DNA of 64,000 bases from an uncultured Mollicutes bacterium (GTDB taxonomy: Bacteria; Bacillota_I; Bacilli_A; RFN20; CAG-826). Numbering within the stretch: the stretch's first letter is position 1; every line of letters starts with the position of its first letter. The translations under genes were made by a program, and so were the position numbers. Of this stretch, positions 59,163-64,000 are shown one piece after another. The stretch is from contig UQFN01000008.1 in the NCBI GenBank assembly GCA_900540365.1, forward strand, positions 16,148-80,147. Reading direction: 5' to 3'. The notes beneath the pieces are model-generated. The model was not told the origin of the DNA, made no database searches, and worked only from the letters and a program-made list of their open reading frames with translations.

Positions 59163-61322
59163 TTAAAGTTTATTAATCTGAATGGCCGCGCCATTTGATG
59201 TAAGTTCTCTCACTTCAAAGGAGAATCCAAGTGTAGTTCCATTATTCATTTTTGTTTTATTAGGAAATGCAGAACTATATTCTTCTACTGAGAAAACATC
59301 ACCTAGTTTAAATAAACTATCACTTGATAAGTAATTGTTCATTCCACTATCGTTAGCATCTTTATTTCTAATTTGAGCTAATAAATCGTATTTATAATCT
59401 GTAGAGAAAAGTGCACAGTAACCATTAGAATCTGAGCCTTGAGCATATGTAGTATTACTCATTGCTAAGGCAAAACCATATGGTGAAGATGCTGTATCAA
59501 AACTTGTATAATATTTACTTCCATCAAAATTAATGTATTGTCCTGAAACATAAGTTCCTCTTAAACGAGCATCAACATGCCATAATCTAATTCCAACTGC
59601 ATTAGGTCCTTTAGGATAGAATGAGTTATTTTCATAATTATATTTTGAATCCATTTCATTAAGTCCTGTTGGTGAATATAATTCTAATATTAAATATTCA
59701 TCAAAAGGAGAACCTGTAAAGTTAGAAGATAAAACAATGATATCCCCTGTTTCTTGGAAGATTCCAATTCCAATTTCTACATCTTCAGTTGGAACATATG
59801 GTTTAACCCAACCTAAAGCCATTTTAGAAAATGGATCATGTCCACCTACATTGCAATCTTGCATTGAGAAACCACCAGCTGGGGTATTTCCATTGCTATA
59901 ATAATCATAATAGTCGCTTAACCCAAGAACGTGACCCATTTCATGAATAAATGTGTGTGAATCTATCGTATAATGATATTGATCCTTATACATAAAATCA
60001 TAAGAAGCCCAGAAAAAGGTATTTGGTCCAGGAGTTTTTGTATTTTGTAAACTACTATCTTGAATCCAATAGCAATAAGCCCATAAATTATCATTATATA
60101 CTATAGAATTAGCAGAATAATCATTTGCACCATAAATTAAAATCAATGCATCAAGATATCCATCGTTGTTAGTATCAAAACTTTTATATTCTGTTTGAGT
60201 AACACTGTTTTTATACCATTGAGCAACTTCTTTTACTAATGTCGTTGTTTGGTCACCAGTTATTGAACTTGTATAACTTGTTTCGTACCAATCAGTTACT
60301 TCTCCTTCAATATTTAATAAACCATAAGAATCTTCTTGATAATAAGTTTTAACTGAATGCCAACCAGTTTCTTCTTCAGTACCAAAATAAGCAGTCTCGA
60401 TATCATCTTTAATTGTTTGTTTTTGTGAAGTAGAGGTTATATATTTTGAAGAATCTTTAAACCAAATAGGAACAACTAAAACTTTTGGAGAACCTATAGA
60501 AGGCATTGCTGGACAATTATAAACTGAATTATCAGAAAATTCTTCATAAGTATAAAGAATCTCTTGTTTAGTTAAAGGCTCACTTTCCTCTCCTTCTTCT
60601 TTAAATATGGCTGTGTAAGTTTTACTTGAACTAACTGGTAAAATGGTTGGTTCCCGTCCGCTAAAAATATATGTCTTAGTTGAATCTTTTCTTTCTGGAG
60701 TTGGTCCATCATAAGAAGGCATTACACCATAAGCAACACTTTCATCAACTTCTAAAATTGTACCATCGTAATTTTTCCAAGTTATTGTATATGTATTAAG
60801 TGTTGTCTTATATATTGCCGTATAAGTAGTATCGGTTGTTATCGCACTAACTTCTGGACTCCGCCCATCAAATTCATATGTATATTGTGCATCACGATTA
60901 CGAATTGGAGTTTCGCCACTATAAACAGGAACTGAACCATATTCAACATTTTCATCAATATCTAAGAGAGTTCCATCATAATTTACCCAAGTAACAGTGA
61001 GATATTTCGTTGTTTTAAATTGCGCAACATAAGTAGCATCATATGTTGCATTAGTTACTTCCGGATACCATCCATTAAAGGTAAAATCTATATCCCCTTC
61101 GCTAGGTTTATAAGGAGTCTCACCATCATACGTTGGAAGTGTACCATAAGCAACATCTTCATCAACTTCTAAAACTGTGCCATCATAATTTACCCATGTT
61201 ATAGTAAATTTAGAATTTGTCTTATCATCATTAGGAGTTTTTTCAATTAAAGAACAAGATGAAAGTGCAACAGAAAACAACATAATAGAAAATAAGAAAA
61301 ATCTACTAAATCTTTTCATCAT
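59163..61322 (-). CDS. M6-family metalloprotease lipoprotein with three InlB-type repeats
   Basis: This 719-residue secreted protein has a signal peptide with a lipobox-like LSSC near residue 23. Three ~65-residue repeats follow, each with TWVNYDGT or TWKNYDGT, AYG or EYG and a Trp/Arg-Pro-Glu end, of the Listeria-Bacteroides InlB B-repeat type (~38-250). The protease domain (~260-719) has the zinc motif HEMGHVLGLSDYYD with the downstream M6 signature GIRLWHVDARL. M6 (immune inhibitor A-like) enzymes degrade host or dietary proteins. AGGAGG lies 5 and 8 nt from two adjacent ATGs; the first is used here. Confidence 0.9.
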   Translation of the reverse strand: MMKRFSRFFLFSIMLFSVALSSCSLIEKTPNDDKTNSKFTITWVNYDGTVLEVDEDVAYGTLPTYDGETPYKPSEGDIDFTFNGWYPEVTNATYDATYVAQFKTTKYLTVTWVNYDGTLLDIDENVEYGSVPVYSGETPIRNRDAQYTYEFDGRSPEVSAITTDTTYTAIYKTTLNTYTITWKNYDGTILEVDESVAYGVMPSYDGPTPERKDSTKTYIFSGREPTILPVSSSKTYTAIFKEEGEESEPLTKQEILYTYEEFSDNSVYNCPAMPSIGSPKVLVVPIWFKDSSKYITSTSQKQTIKDDIETAYFGTEEETGWHSVKTYYQEDSYGLLNIEGEVTDWYETSYTSSITGDQTTTLVKEVAQWYKNSVTQTEYKSFDTNNDGYLDALILIYGANDYSANSIVYNDNLWAYCYWIQDSSLQNTKTPGPNTFFWASYDFMYKDQYHYTIDSHTFIHEMGHVLGLSDYYDYYSNGNTPAGGFSMQDCNVGGHDPFSKMALGWVKPYVPTEDVEIGIGIFQETGDIIVLSSNFTGSPFDEYLILELYSPTGLNEMDSKYNYENNSFYPKGPNAVGIRLWHVDARLRGTYVSGQYINFDGSKYYTSFDTASSPYGFALAMSNTTYAQGSDSNGYCALFSTDYKYDLLAQIRNKDANDSGMNNYLSSDSLFKLGDVFSVEEYSSAFPNKTKMNNGTTLGFSFEVRELTSNGAAIQINKL

Positions 61323-61409
61323 AAATTCCTCCTTTTTGTGTTTCTAGTTTATCAAATAATATATAAATTGCCAAATATTAAGTATTACAAAAAAAGTCGT
61401 TATTCAAAT

Positions 61410-61446
61410 AAAAAGCTTGCAAAATCTAATTATTTTTTAAATTTTT
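61410..61446 (-). repeat. Dispersed intergenic repeat, copy 8
   Basis: The minus strand reads AAAAAATAATTAG, ATTTTGCAAGC and a T-run, overlapping the stop region of the acyltransferase-like gene. Confidence 0.5.
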
Positions 61447-62193
61447 GTTAGTACTAATCTTTCCTAATTCATTACATCTAATTAAAAATTTCTTTGCGAG
61501 TTCTTCTTTTGTTAAATTGTATTTAAGAACTTCACTATATTTTACTGGCTTGTCAAATATAAAATTTTTAGTTTTTGGATTAAAATAACTAACATATATA
61601 TTAAGATCAATACCTCTTTGGTACATATAGTGTGCAATTATTACAAATCCGCTAAAAAAATGAGTCAATTCAGCAAAATAACCTTTTGAACTATCTTCGG
61701 GATAAATAATTAAATTTTCCTTATAATCATTAACACATTTATAAGCTTCTTTAACAGTTTGAAAAAACTCTACACCTGAATAGACACTAATTAAATTTAA
61801 ACCTCGATAATATAAACATGTTAATGGTGCTGCTATTAAGGAAAATAATTTAGATAAAAATAAGGGCCACTTTTTCTTATTATGATAATAAGTTTCAGAT
61901 AAATACTTATATGCATCTTTTAAAGATCCATTCATTTCATAAGTACCTAACATTCTATTTTTTTCTTTAAAATATAATTCTAAGGTTAAAGGAGTTCTAC
62001 TACCTTCATGATTTACTAAAATAATTGAAGGGTAGGTTACTTTATCGCCTAAATAAATAAAATTAGGTTTGTGAATAACTATTGATGTTAATGTTTTTAA
62101 TATTTTAAAGTATAATTTACTATCGTTTCTTTCTTTAATATCGTATCTTTTCATGTTCACTATCATAACAAATAAATAAATTTTAAAAAACAT
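61426..62193 (-). CDS. PlsC-like acyltransferase fold protein
   Basis: This 255-residue protein has an acyltransferase-like core. SIILVNHEGSRTPL replaces the usual NHX4D (His kept, Asp missing), and IIYPEDSSKG corresponds to the FPEGTRS phosphate-binding block. One or two hydrophobic helices suggest membrane association. The changed first motif means activity is uncertain. The start is ambiguous: the ATG at 62193 has TATAAA 9 nt upstream and no ribosome site, while internal ATGs at residues 10 and 14 also lack good sites. It is divergent from the SDR gene. Confidence 0.65.
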   Translation of the reverse strand: MFFKIYLFVMIVNMKRYDIKERNDSKLYFKILKTLTSIVIHKPNFIYLGDKVTYPSIILVNHEGSRTPLTLELYFKEKNRMLGTYEMNGSLKDAYKYLSETYYHNKKKWPLFLSKLFSLIAAPLTCLYYRGLNLISVYSGVEFFQTVKEAYKCVNDYKENLIIYPEDSSKGYFAELTHFFSGFVIIAHYMYQRGIDLNIYVSYFNPKTKNFIFDKPVKYSEVLKYNLTKEELAKKFLIRCNELGKISTNKNLKNN

Positions 62194-62228
62194 TTTTGTT
62201 ATTTTATAATAATAAAATAGGAGAAAAA

Positions 62229-63029
62229 ATGAAAAAAAGTAAAGTTATACTCATAAGTGGCGACTCAAGTGGATTTGGCTTAGAATGTAGTAAAAAGTTA
62301 ATTGAAGAAGGTTATATAGTTTGTGGTTTATCAAGGCATCAATTTAAGTTAAATGGTCTTAATCATTATATTTGTGATTTAACTAAAGAAGATGAAGTTA
62401 GGCAAACTATTGAACAAATTATTAGCAAGTATAATAAAATTGATGTATTAATTAATAATGCTGGTTGGGGTATTTTTGGTTCTATTGAAGAAACATCTTT
62501 AGAGCAAGCAAAAAGAATTTTTGATATTAATTTTTTTGGAACTTTTTTATTAACTAAATATGTTCTTCCTTATATGAGAAATAATAATTATGGTCGTATT
62601 ATCACTATTAGTTCAATCGGTGGAGTTATTCCTTTGCCATTTCAAAGTTTTTATAGTGCTTCGAAAAGTTCTTTAGAAATGCTATTTAGAGCGCTTCAAA
62701 GTGAAATATATTCATACAACATAAAAATTACATTAGTCCAACCAGGTGATGCACGAACCAATTTCACATCAAATCGTTATTCTAATATTAGCGAAACATC
62801 GCCTTATAAAGATGCATTAAATAAATCTATAAAGACTATTTCAAAAGATGAAAGTAGTGGCTTCTCACCAATAAAAGTAAGTAATACTATAAATAAATTA
62901 ATTAAAAGAAAAAGACCACCTTTTGTAGTTAGAGTAGGTACTAAAGATAGTCTTTTATTAACTATATATAAAATAATTCCTAAAAAATTCGCTACATATC
63001 TGCTTTATAAAATATATGCTTCAAAGTAG
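62229..63029 (+). CDS. Short-chain dehydrogenase/reductase
   Basis: This is a 266-residue classical SDR. The cofactor-binding region is ISGDSSGFGLECSKKL (variant TGxxxGxG), followed by NNAGWG and the active-site Ser in ITISSIGG with YSASKSS (Tyr, Lys). NADP preference is likely from the Ser-Arg-His after the second strand. It resembles SDRs acting on lipids or steroids, but the substrate is unknown. The ATG at 62229 follows AGGAGAAAAA; an in-frame ATG 11 codons earlier lacks a site. Confidence 0.9.
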   Translation: MKKSKVILISGDSSGFGLECSKKLIEEGYIVCGLSRHQFKLNGLNHYICDLTKEDEVRQTIEQIISKYNKIDVLINNAGWGIFGSIEETSLEQAKRIFDINFFGTFLLTKYVLPYMRNNNYGRIITISSIGGVIPLPFQSFYSASKSSLEMLFRALQSEIYSYNIKITLVQPGDARTNFTSNRYSNISETSPYKDALNKSIKTISKDESSGFSPIKVSNTINKLIKRKRPPFVVRVGTKDSLLLTIYKIIPKKFATYLLYKIYASK

Positions 63030-63035
63030 TTAATT

Positions 63036-63070
63036 TTTTAGAAAACACTGCAAAAATCAAGTATTTTTTT
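63036..63070 (-). repeat. Dispersed intergenic repeat, copy 9
   Basis: The minus strand reads A-run, TACTTGATTTTTGCAGTG and a T-run, starting at the stop of the antiporter remnant. It is the most diverged copy. Confidence 0.45.
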
Positions 63071-63293
63071 CAATTTCTGTTTCGATATTATTTAAAATAT
63101 CTTCATTACTTAACCACTTTTTACCAAATATATCTATCAAAAATCCTCCAATAGGAGCAATTATAACTATCGCTAATATAGCAACAGCCAAAACTATACC
63201 TCCACATTCAAGCCCTAACGAAAGAGCAATTCCACCAATCGAAGCTTGAACTGTCGCTTTTGGTAAATAAGAAAATATACAAAATAACTTTTC
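63057..63293 (-). pseudogene. C-terminal remnant of a cation/proton antiporter
   Basis: The frame is open for 78 codons to TGA with no start, immediately after an in-frame TAA. It encodes SYLPKATVQASIGGIALSLG, then ECGGIVLAVAILAI and APIGGFLIDIF, closely matching the last two membrane segments of CPA1-type Na+/H+ or K+/H+ antiporters (LPKATVQAAIG.. and TAPLGAxxID). The other ~85 percent of the gene is missing. The fluoride-type riboswitch lies only ~20 nt upstream, so an internal deletion fused the leader to the tail. Confidence 0.8.
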
Positions 63294-63313
63294 TTAGAAA
63301 TTTAACTTTGTTA

Positions 63314-63363
63314 TAAAAAAAGCTAATGATTCTACAACAAAGTTATTGTAGATGTCATTAGCT
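63314..63363 (-). terminator. Expression-platform terminator of the fluoride-type riboswitch
   Basis: AGCTAATGA..TCTACAA and TTGTAGA..TCATTAGCT form a long stem around ATAACTTTG, followed by TTTTTTTATAA. The 5' arm is the 3' half of the aptamer, as in fluoride ON switches. Confidence 0.85.
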
Positions 63364-63410
63364 CTATAAAAGCGGTTTTGATAAATCAAGGGAGACCTCA
63401 TTCCCTAGTA
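63332..63410 (-). promoter_or_regulatory. Fluoride riboswitch (crcB motif)
   Basis: The minus strand shows AGGGAATGAGGTCTCCCT, an extra small hairpin, AAACCGC, then GAGCTAATGACATCTACA. This is the order and wording of the fluoride class (GGCGAUGGAGUUCGCC, AAACGCU, AGCUAAUGACUCCUAC). One long-range helix has a G/A mismatch (GAGGTC against GACATC). Fluoride switches commonly control CrcB or cation antiporters, which fits the antiporter remnant downstream. Recognition is by eye from memory. Confidence 0.78.
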
Positions 63411-63457
63411 ATATTAAACTACATTTATACAATAAAATCTAATATTATAAATAAATC

Positions 63458-63820
63458 TTATTTAAACATTGCTAAAAAGAAAAATTTACCAGTATATTGC
63501 TTATACTCTTTCATATCTTTAATTTCAGCAAATTGATTAATTTTCTCAATTAAATATTTACCTTCTTCTGATTTCCAACATTTTCTTGGTGAGCAAAAGC
63601 ATAAGCTACCTTCTTTTAATTCACATTGTAACCACAAATTTCCGTTGCCAATTCCAAATTCAGCTTCTTTAAAACTATCATAAAAAATTTCAAATACTTG
63701 TGAGGTATTTTTATGATTAGTACAAACCATCTTTTTATCTAATAATTCAACATCATATTGAGTCCGAATAGCTCCAGGTAAAACTGTGCTTTCTCCTAAC
63801 ACCATTACAAATTTATCCAT
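63458..63820 (-). CDS. Small cytosolic protein, function unknown
   Basis: This 120-residue protein has no signal peptide or membrane span. It is a mix of short strands and one helix, with scattered cysteines (VCTNHK, QCELKEG, CFCSPRKCWK), some of which could bind a metal. I do not recognise a family. A good AAGGAG lies 5 nt before the ATG, supporting expression. Its 3' end adjoins the promoter area of the fluoride-type riboswitch, which is transcribed in the same direction. Confidence 0.6.
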   Translation of the reverse strand: MDKFVMVLGESTVLPGAIRTQYDVELLDKKMVCTNHKNTSQVFEIFYDSFKEAEFGIGNGNLWLQCELKEGSLCFCSPRKCWKSEEGKYLIEKINQFAEIKDMKEYKQYTGKFFFLAMFK

Positions 63821-63881
63821 TTAATCTCCTTTTATATTGCATCTTTTACTATTATATAAAAATTTAGAAAATAAAATAAAT

Positions 63882-63906
63882 AAAAAGAGAGTTATACTAA
63901 ACTCTC
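63882..63906 (-). terminator. Terminator of a gene beyond the right edge
   Basis: GAGAGTT and AACTCTC pair around six bases and are followed on the minus strand by TTTTTATTTATTTTATT. It should end a minus-strand transcript entering from outside the window. Confidence 0.65.
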
Positions 63907-64000
63907 AATCTTCTATATAACACTCTCAAAGAGCAATTTTCACATTGGTATGTGCCCAAATTACTGGATATATTTTTATAGACTCATTTTAACCAATTGA

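Noticed and set aside
1..64000. Use of TGA as tryptophan (mycoplasma-type code)
   Set aside because: All large genes use TGG for Trp and read through without needing TGA. TGA ends feoB at an ATGA junction and ends the antiporter remnant.
1..64000. CRISPR array
   Set aside because: No regularly spaced identical repeats were found. The dispersed ~35-bp repeats are single, far apart and diverged.
63907..64000. A partial gene at the right edge
   Set aside because: One minus-strand frame holds a short protein-like stretch (IKIYPVIWAHTNVKIAL) before TGA, but fewer than 25 codons are visible and no family is recognisable.

Overview
The window is AT-rich Gram-positive-type chromosomal DNA read with the standard code: tryptophan is TGG throughout, and at least feoB ends in TGA. 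The gene set is lipobox lipoproteins, Spx, CarD, CIRCE/HrcA and cre/CcpA-type operators, a lysine riboswitch and Ktr potassium uptake. It points to an uncultured low-GC Bacilli/Erysipelotrichia/RF39-like (Tenericutes-like) bacterium, probably host-associated. That placement is inference. There is no rRNA, CRISPR array or intact insertion sequence.

Left part (1-30 kb, mostly minus strand). A lysine-riboswitch-controlled ABC importer (96-2707) has a binding protein whose two halves are in circularly permuted order. Next come a plus-strand lipoprotein and a large oppABCDF peptide importer (4275-13253). Upstream of opp are a DUF3899-like membrane protein, a surface subtilase and a big lipoprotein, so secreted proteolysis and peptide uptake sit together. 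Then follow spx with a HAD phosphatase, htpG behind two CIRCE operators, prs, carD, two alpha/beta hydrolases, an aldo/keto reductase and small regulators.

Middle (30-45 kb). A relic region with a Bro-N/Fic fusion protein abuts a five-tRNA cluster that carries all three CAT-anticodon tRNAs (fMet, Ile2, Met). The feoAB iron operon and a divergent DtxR regulator share two palindromic operators. Next are DJ-1 and nitroreductase genes, tRNA-Asp and tRNA-Phe, a membrane-bound XRE regulator, two large unknown surface proteins, mgtC, manA, a Cof-type phosphatase and two tandem class II aldolases.

Right part (45-64 kb). A cre site precedes an AfuABC/FbpABC-like importer. Its ATPase carries a 101-codon in-frame insertion resembling part of SecA. 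RDD, tyrosine phosphatase and RpiR/SIS genes follow. Then come an M18 aminopeptidase, KtrAB, a zinc-efflux operon (SmtB-type ArsR, free HMA protein, P1B ATPase), an M6 protease lipoprotein, an acyltransferase-like protein, an SDR and a fluoride-type riboswitch leading into only the last ~78 codons of a cation/proton antiporter.

Three themes cross the window. All four ABC ATPases carry insertions beside the Q-loop. A ~35-bp A/T-rich repeat recurs at least nine times, usually just after gene ends. Several genes, many of them regulators, have a -10 box 6-9 nt before the ATG and no Shine-Dalgarno, as expected for leaderless mRNAs.
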